From Nocardiopsis flavescens (lineage in GTDB: Bacteria > Actinomycetota > Actinomycetes > Streptosporangiales > Streptosporangiaceae), in the NCBI RefSeq assembly GCF_900141985.1, contig NZ_FQZK01000012.1:173056-237055 (forward strand): a stretch of 64,000 bases of DNA. The letters are read 5' to 3'. Both the position numbers and the translations under genes were made by a program. Positions 19,782 to 26,966 of the stretch are shown one piece after another (position 1 is the stretch's first letter; every line of letters begins with the position of its first letter). Below the pieces are notes generated by a model. It worked only from the letters and a program-made list of their open reading frames with translations. It was not told the origin of the DNA and made no database searches.

Positions 19782-20774
19782 ATGGTGCTCACGGGTCGGG
19801 AGTGGTCGGTATCGACCGTCCGCGCCACCCGTGGCGACCGTGCCCTCTGCCGCCTGCTGCTCCTGTCCGGCATCGTGGCCGTCGCGTGGCTGGCCGGGGT
19901 GGGTGTCGCCCATGGCGAGACCGGCCCCGGCAGGCTCGTCGACCGGGTCCTGGGCTCCGAGGGCGTCGTGGAGGAGGCCGGCCGCGCGGCCGGCGAGGAG
20001 GTCCGGGTCACCGGCGCCGCCGCCAGGGCCGCCACCGGCACCCTGACCGGCACCGTCGTGCCCCAGGCCGCCGCACTCCCCGAGAACGTGCTCGACGAGA
20101 CCGGCGTCTCCGGTGCCCTGGAGGGCACCTCCGCCGGCCGCGTCGTCGAGGACACCGCCCGCGCCGTCGACGGCACCGCCCACGGGGCGGGCCGGCTGGT
20201 CGGCTCCGTCGCCAGCACCGGCCGCGACGTCGTGGGCTCGGCCGACGGCGCCCTGCGCGACAGCGAACTGGTGGGCGGGGTCGCCGACCTCGCCGGCTCC
20301 GCCGGCGCGCTGCACGCCCTCGACGGGACCGTCACCTCGACGATGCCCGTGGACCTGCCGCTGGTCGGCGGTCCCGACACCCCCGCGGCCGTGGGACGTC
20401 CCGCGGTGGACCGGGCGGTCGGCTCCGCCACCGAGGCGGCCGAGCGCGCCGGGCGCGCAGCGCCCGCGTTCGAGCTGCTGACCCCGGCGGGTGTACCGCT
20501 GGACGCGTCCGCGACCGCCGCCGGCGGCACGCCCGACGCGGCCGACACCGACTCCGGGGACCGCATCCGCCTGATCGCGGGCGGCTCCCACGGTCCGAGC
20601 GGAGCCGACGCCACCGGTGCGTCCGCCCCGTCGTTCCCCGCGCCCGGCGCCGCCGGGTTCCTCACGCCCCGGGCCGAGCACCTGGCTCCGCGGGCGCAGC
20701 GGGTCGCCCTTCCCGGCGACCCCACCCTCGTCGTGCGCGATGCCGCCGACGACCCCTCCTTCGCCCCCGACTAG
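19782..20774 (+). CDS. Secreted Ala/Gly/Val-rich protein of unknown function
   Basis: I do not recognise a named family. The 330-residue product has a basic N terminus, a hydrophobic segment (about residues 22-40, ending GVGVAHGE) that looks like a signal peptide or anchor, and no further membrane segment. The body consists of loosely repeating amphipathic stretches rich in Ala, Gly, Val and Asp (for example GRAAGEEVRVTGAAARAA, GTAHGAGRLVGSVAS and GRPAVDRAVGSATEAAERA), with no cysteine in the mature part. The start has GAGGGGG ahead. It sits directly upstream of two chaplin genes, so a surface or cell-envelope role linked to aerial growth is a fair inference. Codon use matches its neighbours. 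Confidence 0.65.
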   Translation: MVLTGREWSVSTVRATRGDRALCRLLLLSGIVAVAWLAGVGVAHGETGPGRLVDRVLGSEGVVEEAGRAAGEEVRVTGAAARAATGTLTGTVVPQAAALPENVLDETGVSGALEGTSAGRVVEDTARAVDGTAHGAGRLVGSVASTGRDVVGSADGALRDSELVGGVADLAGSAGALHALDGTVTSTMPVDLPLVGGPDTPAAVGRPAVDRAVGSATEAAERAGRAAPAFELLTPAGVPLDASATAAGGTPDAADTDSGDRIRLIAGGSHGPSGADATGASAPSFPAPGAAGFLTPRAEHLAPRAQRVALPGDPTLVVRDAADDPSFAPD

Positions 20775-20932
20775 CCGCGCCTTCACCAGCCGCGGTCGGT
20801 CCGGCGTGCCCTGCGCGCCCCTTTCCACCCGCTGACTCTCTGAGGCGCCCCCGCTCGGGTCCCTTTTCCCAGGAGTCGGAACGACCGCGGTCCACGCAGC
20901 AATCATGACCTTCTCGCTGACAAGGACACGCG

Positions 20933-21571
20933 ATGCACCACCGGACCCACAGCAGGATCGCGGCGCTCACCGCCGCAGGCCTCCTGGCCCTGGCCCCCGC
21001 CGGGACCGCCCAGGCGGACACCTCCACCAGCGGCAACGGATCGATCGCCGGGGGCAACCAGCTCAACGCCGACCTCGACGCCCCGATCAACGTCTGCGGC
21101 AACTCCCTGGCCATCCTCGGGATCGCGGGCGCCCAGTGCGCGGACGGCGACGCCGTCACGGACCGTGACCGTGACCCGGGCCGGGACCGGGACAACGGCA
21201 TCCCCGGCTACGCGCCGGAGCCCTCCGAGAGCCCTTCCGAGAGCCCTTCGGAGGAGCCGTCCGAGGAGCCGTCGGAGGGCCCCTCCGAGGGACCGTCGGA
21301 GGAGCCGTCGGAAGGACCCTCCGAGGGCCCCTCGGAAGGACCGTCGGAGGAGCCGTCGGAAGGACCCTCCGAGGGCCCTGAGGACGGCGAGACCCCCGGC
21401 GAGAACCCCTCCGACTCCAGCACCGCGGGTGAGCGCCCGTCCGAGCCCGCGGACGCGCGCCTCCCGCTGACCGGCTCCGCTGGGCTGACCGGACTGGCCG
21501 TCGCGGCGATCGCGGTCGCGGTCGCCGGGGCGGGCCTGGTCCTGGCGGGCCGCCGGCGCGCCCGCGCCTGA
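20933..21571 (+). CDS. Chaplin with PSE-repeat stalk and LPLTG sortase signal
   Basis: This 212-residue surface protein combines a signal peptide (1-28, ending TAQA), one chaplin domain (about 31-72), a stalk and a cell-wall sorting signal. The chaplin domain reads TSGNGSIAGGNQ ... NVCGN with the conserved cysteine pair Cys55 and Cys69. A charged linker leads to 13 tandem PSE(E/G/S) units (97-148), then LPLTG at 177-181, a hydrophobic helix and RRRARA. Long chaplins of Streptomyces usually carry two chaplin domains and an LAXTG motif recognised by class E sortase. This one has a single domain and a canonical LPXTG. It is predicted to be covalently wall-anchored and to seed chaplin fibrils. 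Ribosome site AAGGAC precedes the ATG. Confidence 0.88.
   Translation: MHHRTHSRIAALTAAGLLALAPAGTAQADTSTSGNGSIAGGNQLNADLDAPINVCGNSLAILGIAGAQCADGDAVTDRDRDPGRDRDNGIPGYAPEPSESPSESPSEEPSEEPSEGPSEGPSEEPSEGPSEGPSEGPSEEPSEGPSEGPEDGETPGENPSDSSTAGERPSEPADARLPLTGSAGLTGLAVAAIAVAVAGAGLVLAGRRRARA
21221..21376 (+). repeat. Coding tandem repeat, 13 units of 12 bp
   Basis: Thirteen consecutive 12-base units each encode Pro-Ser-Glu plus Ser, Glu or Gly. Units differ by synonymous changes, with blocks GAGG repeated. The repeat forms the flexible, acidic stalk of the anchored chaplin. Unit number is likely to vary between strains. Confidence 0.9.
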
Positions 21572-21898
21572 CCGTCCGGCTTCCCGGGCCGCGCGAGCGG
21601 TCCGGGGGTTGACGCGAGTCCCGCAGCACCGGCCGAGGCCATGTGCGCGGGGTTCACGTCAGCCGCCGCCCCACCAGGGCGGAGCTGACCGACGGGGCGC
21701 GCGCCTCCGTCCGCACCCGGCGGACGGGACGGCGACGCAGCCCTCGAGCACCGACCGACACGCACCGCCCAGGTGCGGAGCCGGGAGGACGATCCCCGGC
21801 CTTGGCCGAAGGCCCGTACCCCACCCAGGGGTGTGGAACGGCCTGTGGCCCGAGCACACACCTTCTCATCAGCACGTTTTCTGAAAGGAACTTCCCAC
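21572..21898. other. Intergenic region upstream of the five-repeat chaplin
   Basis: 327 bases with no credible gene; short open frames here have non-typical codon use. It should contain the promoter and leader of the next gene. A GAAAGGAAC ribosome site lies at 21882-21890. I see no confident -10/-35 pair. Confidence 0.6.
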
Positions 21899-23230
21899 AT
21901 GTCTAAGTGGGTCAGGACCTCCGCGAAGTCCGTCCTGCTCGCCGCGGGCTTCGTCGCCCTGGGCAGCGGCGTGGCCTTCGCCGACTCCGACGCCGCCACC
22001 AGCGGCAACGGCTCCGTCCTCGGCGGCAACCAGGCGGTCGTCAACGCCGACGTCCCGGTCAACGTCACCGGCAACGCCGTCGGCGCCGTCCTGGGCACCG
22101 CCGGGGCGTCCACCACCGACAGCGACTCCACCGTGGTGGACCACCACCACAACGAGGTCGCCACCTCCGGCAACGGCTCGGTCCTGGGCGGCAACCAGCT
22201 GGTCGTGGACGGCGACGTCCCCGTGAACGTGACCGGCAACGCCATCGCCGCGGTCGCAGGCATCGCCGGTGCCTCCAGCACCGACTCCGACTCCACCGTG
22301 GTGCACGACGGCCACGGCCACCGCGGCCACCACGGCCACCACGGCCACGGCCCCGAGGTCGCGACCTCCGGCAACGGCTCCCTGATCGGCGGCAACCAGC
22401 TGGTCGGCGACCTGGACGTTCCCGTGAACGTGTCCGGGAACGCCATCGGCGCCGTCGGCGGCGTCGCGGGCGCGGCGGCCACCGACGCGGACGCCCTCGT
22501 GCGGGACGGCCACGGCCACGGGCACGGGCACCGCGACCACCACGACCGCGAGCACTACTCCGCGGCTGGCGAGATCACCCCGATGGACCTGGTCGGCGAG
22601 GCCGCGCGCAACGTCAGCCTGCTGCCGGACACCTCCGGCGTGGACGCCGGCGTGCTGCGCCAGTCCGCCCCGGTCCGCGAGCACCAGTCGATCGCGACCT
22701 CCGGCAACGGCTCGGTCCTGGGCGGCAACCAGCTGGTCGCCCACCTGGACGTTCCCGTGAACGCGGCCGGCAACGCCGTCGGCGCCGTCGGCGGCGTCGC
22801 GGGCGCGGCCTCCACGGACAGCGGCGCCGTCGTCAAGGAGGCGCACGAGGACATCGCGACCTCCGGCAACGGCTCCCTCCTGGGCGGCAACCAGGCCGTC
22901 GTGGACGGCGACGTCCCCGTGAACGTGTCCGGCAACGCGATCGCCGCGGTCGCCGGCCTGGCGGGCGCGAGCTCCACCGACGACGGCGCGGCCGTCGTGC
23001 ACCAGAGCGCCACCGAGCACCAGTCCGGCGCGCTGGACGTGCTGCCCGCGGTCCAGCAGCTCCCCGAGCTGCCGGTCTCCGAGACGCTGCCCGTCGAGTA
23101 CACCGTCACCGAGACCGCCCAGCAGGCGGTCGCCGAGCACGCCCCGGAGCAGGCCGAGGCGCTGCCCGCGGCCACCGCGCCGGTCGACCCGGTGGGCCAG
23201 GTCCTGGGCGCCGTGGGCGTCGGCCTGTAA
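21899..23230 (+). CDS. Cysteine-free protein with five chaplin repeats and His-rich linkers
   Basis: This 443-residue secreted protein starts with a signal peptide (1-28, ending GVAFA). It has five chaplin-like domains at about 33-73, 88-128, 155-195, 266-306 and 320-360. Each has ATSGNGS(V/L)(L/I)GGNQ, a D(V)PVN segment and GNA(I/V)(G/A)AV. The usual NVCGN is NVTGN, NVSGN or NAAGN, and the whole protein lacks cysteine. Histidine-rich spacers follow domains 1, 2 and 3, most strikingly at 136-151 and 203-219 (alternating Gly-His). The tail (370-443) is Pro/Glu/Ala-rich with no LPXTG and no membrane helix, so it is secreted free or held by assembly. The ATG with GAAAGGAAC upstream decides the start. 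It is followed by a strong terminator. It is likely to form amyloid-like surface layers; metal binding by the His spacers is inferred. Confidence 0.87.
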   Translation: MSKWVRTSAKSVLLAAGFVALGSGVAFADSDAATSGNGSVLGGNQAVVNADVPVNVTGNAVGAVLGTAGASTTDSDSTVVDHHHNEVATSGNGSVLGGNQLVVDGDVPVNVTGNAIAAVAGIAGASSTDSDSTVVHDGHGHRGHHGHHGHGPEVATSGNGSLIGGNQLVGDLDVPVNVSGNAIGAVGGVAGAAATDADALVRDGHGHGHGHRDHHDREHYSAAGEITPMDLVGEAARNVSLLPDTSGVDAGVLRQSAPVREHQSIATSGNGSVLGGNQLVAHLDVPVNAAGNAVGAVGGVAGAASTDSGAVVKEAHEDIATSGNGSLLGGNQAVVDGDVPVNVSGNAIAAVAGLAGASSTDDGAAVVHQSATEHQSGALDVLPAVQQLPELPVSETLPVEYTVTETAQQAVAEHAPEQAEALPAATAPVDPVGQVLGAVGVGL

Positions 23231-23289
23231 CGACGCGTTCGGGTCGGTGACGAACGGACCCGTTCCCCCGCCGGTGGTGCAGGGCGCCC

Positions 23290-23319
23290 CGTTCCGTTTG
23301 GAACGCGGTGGACTGCGGG
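23290..23319 (+). repeat. 30-bp direct repeat, copy 1
   Basis: This sequence recurs 141 bases downstream with one mismatch. It starts with a short palindrome (GTTCC, four bases, GGAAC) followed by GCGGTGGACTGCGGG. It lies in the non-coding 3' region of the chaplin gene, before the terminator. Confidence 0.8.
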
Positions 23320-23430
23320 GTGCCGAGCACCACGGGCGGGAGGCGGGTCGGGGAGTCCGAAACCCGTAGCGGCACGTGCAGGGTGCCGCGCGCGTCGTGC
23401 CGAGGACGAGGGGGACCGCCTCCGCGCGCC

Positions 23431-23460
23431 CGTTCCGTTGGGAACGCGGTGGACTGCGGG
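23431..23460 (+). repeat. 30-bp direct repeat, copy 2
   Basis: Second copy of the repeat at 23290, same orientation, 29 of 30 bases identical, ending 36 bases before the terminator stem. Function unknown. Confidence 0.8.
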
Positions 23461-23496
23461 CGGGTGGGGGTGGCCGCCGAGCACTCGGACGACAGT

Positions 23497-23537
23497 CGAG
23501 TCCTCCCGGGAATATCCGGGAGGACTCGCCGCTTTTT
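23497..23537 (+). terminator. Strong Rho-independent terminator
   Basis: Perfect 13-bp stem (23497-23509 with 23516-23528), 6-base AT-rich loop, followed by five T at 23533-23537. It ends the chaplin transcript about 300 bases after its stop codon, so the mRNA has a long 3' tail containing both 30-bp repeats. Confidence 0.88.
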
Positions 23538-23872
23538 GGGGGGTACGGGCATCCGGCCCCCCAGAAGTGTGACTGAAGTCACTCAAAGGGAGTGTTCCGG
23601 GTGATCGCCGGAGCCGCAGACCGTTCCGCCGCCCGCAGGCTCGACCCACGTCCTGCGCGGTACGGGCCGGTAGCGGTACGGCGAGCGCTTATTCTGCGGT
23701 TGCCGGTGGGTGAGAGCCCGCTCTCCGCGGTGCGGCCCCGTGTACACGGGGCCCTCCGTCCGCCCACCGACGGGGGAACGACCGCAGTTTCGGTTACCGT
23801 CGGATTCCACGGGAGCCGAGCGACCGGGACCGACAGATCACGCAGAGGCCAGACGTAGACGTAGGGGAACAC
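23538..23872. other. Intergenic region upstream of topA
   Basis: 335 bases without a credible gene. It contains a small palindrome at 23569-23582 (GTGACT, GA, AGTCAC) and less GC-rich patches near 23690 that may hold the topA promoter. No promoter hexamers were confidently matched. Confidence 0.5.
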
Positions 23873-26683
23873 GTGCCACCCACCAAGGGCAGCGCCGGCA
23901 AGAACGGCTCGCAGGACAACACACGACGGGGTTCGGGGACCGCCCTCGTCATCGTCGAGTCGCCCGCCAAGGCCAAGACCATCGCGGGCTACCTGGGGCG
24001 CGGCTACGTCGTGGAGTCCAGCATCGGGCACATCCGCGACATGCCCACCAAGGCCGCGGAGATCCCCGCCAAGTACAAGGGCGAGCCCTGGGCCCGCCTG
24101 GGTGTCAACGTCGACGGCGACTTCGAGCCCCTCTACGTCGTCAACGCCGACAAGAAGTCGCACGTCCGCAAGCTCAAGGAGCTCATGGCGGACGCCGACG
24201 AACTCCTGCTCGCCACCGATGAGGACCGCGAGGGCGAGGCCATCGCCTGGCACCTGCTGGAGGAGCTCAAGCCCAAGATCCCGGTGCGCCGCATGGTGTT
24301 CAACGAGATCACCAAGGAGGCCATCCAGCACGCCGCCGACAACACGCGCGACCTCAACACCCGCCTGGTGACCGCCCAGGAGACACGGCGCATCCTCGAC
24401 CGCCTCTACGGCTACGAGGTCTCCCCGGTGCTGTGGAAGAAGGTCATGCCCAAGCTCTCCGCGGGCCGGGTGCAGTCCGTGGCCACCCGCCTGGTGGTCG
24501 AGCGCGAGCGGGAGCGGATGGCGTTCACCCCCGCCGAGTACTGGGACCTCAAGGCGCTCTTCGACGCCACCGGCGCGAACCTCCCCGCGGGCGAACCGGC
24601 CGACTTCCCGGCCACCCTGGTCTCGGTGGACGGCACCCGTATCGCCGTGGGCCGCGACTTCACCCCCCAGGGCACCGTGCGCCCGGACCGCACCGTCCGC
24701 CAGCTCGACGAGGCCGCCGCGCGCGGCCTGGCCGAGCGGCTGTCCGGCGCGGCCTTCGCCGTGTCCTCGGTGGAGCGCAAGCCCTACCGGCGCTCGCCGT
24801 ACGCGCCGTTCCGCACCACCACCCTCCAGCAGGAGGCGTCCCGCAAGCTGGGGCTGTCGGCCAAGCAGACCATGCAGGTCGCGCAGCGGCTCTACGAGAA
24901 CGGCTACATCACCTACATGCGCACCGACAGCACCACGCTGTCGGACAGCGCGGTGCGCGCCGCCCGCTCCCAGGCGCAGCGCCTGTACGGCGCCGACCAC
25001 CTGCCCGACCGCCCCCGCGTCTACGCCAAGAAGGTCAAGAACGCCCAGGAGGCGCACGAGGCCATCCGCCCGGCCGGCGACGAGTTCCGCACCCCCGCCC
25101 AGACCGGGCTGAGCGGCCCCGAGTTCCGCCTCTACGAGCTGATCTGGAAGCGCACCGTCGCCTCCCAGATGAAGGACGCCGTCGGCGAGTCCGTCACGGT
25201 CAAGGTGCAGGGCACCTCCTCGTCCGGCGAGGTCGCCGAGTTCAACGCCACCGGCAAGATCATCACCTTCCACGGCTTCCTCAAGGCCTACGTGGAGGGC
25301 TCGGACGACCCGGCCGCCGACCTCGACGACCGCGAGCGTCGGCTGCCGCCGGTGTCCGAGGGCGACCCGCTCGCCGCCCGGGACCTGACCGCCGAGGGGC
25401 ACAGCACCCGCCCGCCCGCCCGCTACACCGAGGCCACCCTGGTCAAGGAGCTGGAGGAGCGGGAGATCGGCCGCCCCTCCACCTACGCCTCGATCATCGG
25501 CACCATCCTCGACCGCGGCTACGTGTTCAAGAAGGGCACCGCCCTGGTGCCGTCGTTCCTGGCGTTCGCCGTGGTGCAGCTGCTGGAGCGGCACTTCGGC
25601 AACCTGGTCGACTACGAGTTCACCGCCCGCCTGGAGGGCGTGCTCGACTCCATCGCCCGTGGCGAGGCCGAGAGCCTGCCGTGGCTGCGCCGGTTCTACT
25701 TCGGCGGCGCCACCTCCGAGGGCGAGGAGGAGACCGGCCTGAAGGAGCTGGTCGGGGACCGCCTCGGCGACATCGACCCCAAGGAGATCAGCTCCCTGAC
25801 GGTGCCGGGCACCGAGGACGTCGTGCTCCGGGTCGGCCGCTACGGTCCCTACCTGGACCGCGGCGGCGTGCGCGTCAACGTGCCGGAGGACCTGGCGCCC
25901 GACGAGCTGACCCCGGACAAGGCCGAGGAGCTGTTCGCCCAGCCCAGCGGCGACCGCGAACTGGGCACCGACCCCGAGACCGGGCACCTCGTCGTGGCCA
26001 AGTCCGGGCGCTTCGGCCCCTACGTCACCGAGGTCGTCGAGGAGCCCGAGGACACCGGGGGCAGGAAGGCCAAGGCCCCCAAGCCGCGCACGTCCTCGCT
26101 GCTCAAGTCGATGAGCCTGGACACCGTCACCCTCGACGACGCCCTCCGGCTCCTGTCGCTGCCGCGCGTGGTCGGCGTGATCGGCGACGAGGAGGTCACC
26201 GCCCAGAACGGCCGGTACGGCCCCTACATCAAGAAGGGCACCGACAGCCGCTCCCTGGCCGGGGAGGAGCAGATGTTCACGGTCACCCTGAAGGAGGCCG
26301 AGGAGCTGTTCGCCCAGCCCAAGCAGCGCGGTCGCCGCACCGTCGCACCGCCGCTGCGCGAGCTGGGCAAGGACCCCGTGTCGGGCGTCGCCATGCTCAT
26401 CAAGGACGGCCGGTTCGGCCCCTACGTGACCGACGGCGAGGTCAACGCCTCCCTGCGCAAGGGCGACGAGGTGGAGTCCATCACCGACGAGCGGGCCGCC
26501 GAGCTGCTGGCCGAGCGCCGCGCCAAGGCGCCCGCCAAGAAGACCGCGGCCAAGAAGGCCCCGGCCAAGAAGACGGCCGCCAAGAAGCCCGCGGCGGCGA
26601 AGAAGACCACCGCCGCCAAGAAGGCCCCGGCCAAGAAGACGGGCACGCCCCGCAGCACGGCCAGGGCCGCCGACGAGGCCTGA
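23873..26683 (+). CDS. topA: DNA topoisomerase I
   Basis: This 936-residue type IA topoisomerase relaxes negative supercoils. The Toprim domain starts at residue 23 (ALVIVESPAKAKTI), followed by ATDEDREGEAIAWH with the metal-binding acidic residues. The catalytic tyrosine is Tyr348 in ENGYITYMRTDSTTLS. The C-terminal part has repeated actinobacterial topoisomerase domains with KNGRFGPY-type motifs instead of zinc fingers (G(R)YGPY and GRFGPY occur four times). It ends in a lysine/alanine-rich tail (about 883-925), as in Streptomyces and mycobacterial TopA, where this tail increases processivity. The GTG start follows a GGGGAAC site. topA-tmk-holB is the conserved actinobacterial order. Confidence 0.97.
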   Translation: MPPTKGSAGKNGSQDNTRRGSGTALVIVESPAKAKTIAGYLGRGYVVESSIGHIRDMPTKAAEIPAKYKGEPWARLGVNVDGDFEPLYVVNADKKSHVRKLKELMADADELLLATDEDREGEAIAWHLLEELKPKIPVRRMVFNEITKEAIQHAADNTRDLNTRLVTAQETRRILDRLYGYEVSPVLWKKVMPKLSAGRVQSVATRLVVERERERMAFTPAEYWDLKALFDATGANLPAGEPADFPATLVSVDGTRIAVGRDFTPQGTVRPDRTVRQLDEAAARGLAERLSGAAFAVSSVERKPYRRSPYAPFRTTTLQQEASRKLGLSAKQTMQVAQRLYENGYITYMRTDSTTLSDSAVRAARSQAQRLYGADHLPDRPRVYAKKVKNAQEAHEAIRPAGDEFRTPAQTGLSGPEFRLYELIWKRTVASQMKDAVGESVTVKVQGTSSSGEVAEFNATGKIITFHGFLKAYVEGSDDPAADLDDRERRLPPVSEGDPLAARDLTAEGHSTRPPARYTEATLVKELEEREIGRPSTYASIIGTILDRGYVFKKGTALVPSFLAFAVVQLLERHFGNLVDYEFTARLEGVLDSIARGEAESLPWLRRFYFGGATSEGEEETGLKELVGDRLGDIDPKEISSLTVPGTEDVVLRVGRYGPYLDRGGVRVNVPEDLAPDELTPDKAEELFAQPSGDRELGTDPETGHLVVAKSGRFGPYVTEVVEEPEDTGGRKAKAPKPRTSSLLKSMSLDTVTLDDALRLLSLPRVVGVIGDEEVTAQNGRYGPYIKKGTDSRSLAGEEQMFTVTLKEAEELFAQPKQRGRRTVAPPLRELGKDPVSGVAMLIKDGRFGPYVTDGEVNASLRKGDEVESITDERAAELLAERRAKAPAKKTAAKKAPAKKTAAKKPAAAKKTTAAKKAPAKKTGTPRSTARAADEA

Positions 26684-26717
26684 GCCGCGCCGCGGGCGAC
26701 CCCCGCGGCGCGCACCC

Positions 26718-26755
26718 GGCCGCCCCGGACCGGCCGCCGCCGGCCCGGGGCGGCC
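26718..26755 (+). terminator. Hairpin terminator after topA
   Basis: 11-bp perfect stem (26718-26728 with 26745-26755) followed by GTCTTCG. The loop is long and GC-rich. Confidence 0.6.
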
Positions 26756-26966
26756 GTCTTCGTGTGACACGGGGTGTCCGGGTCGGTACGATCTCCACGT
26801 CCGCTGCGGGGTCCGCCGTACCCCTGTCGGGACATGATCTTCCGTACTACGCTGGGTGTGGCCGACGGGGACGCTGAAACGCATGTTCCTCCCCGAGTGA
26901 TCCACCGAATCCCCGGCGGACGACGGCCCACTCCTCCCTCCCCCTCACTGAATAACCTTGAGCGCT

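Noticed and set aside
21221..21376. Possible CRISPR or minisatellite array
   Set aside because: Units are 12 bp, contiguous and in frame, coding for PSE repeats; there are no spacers.
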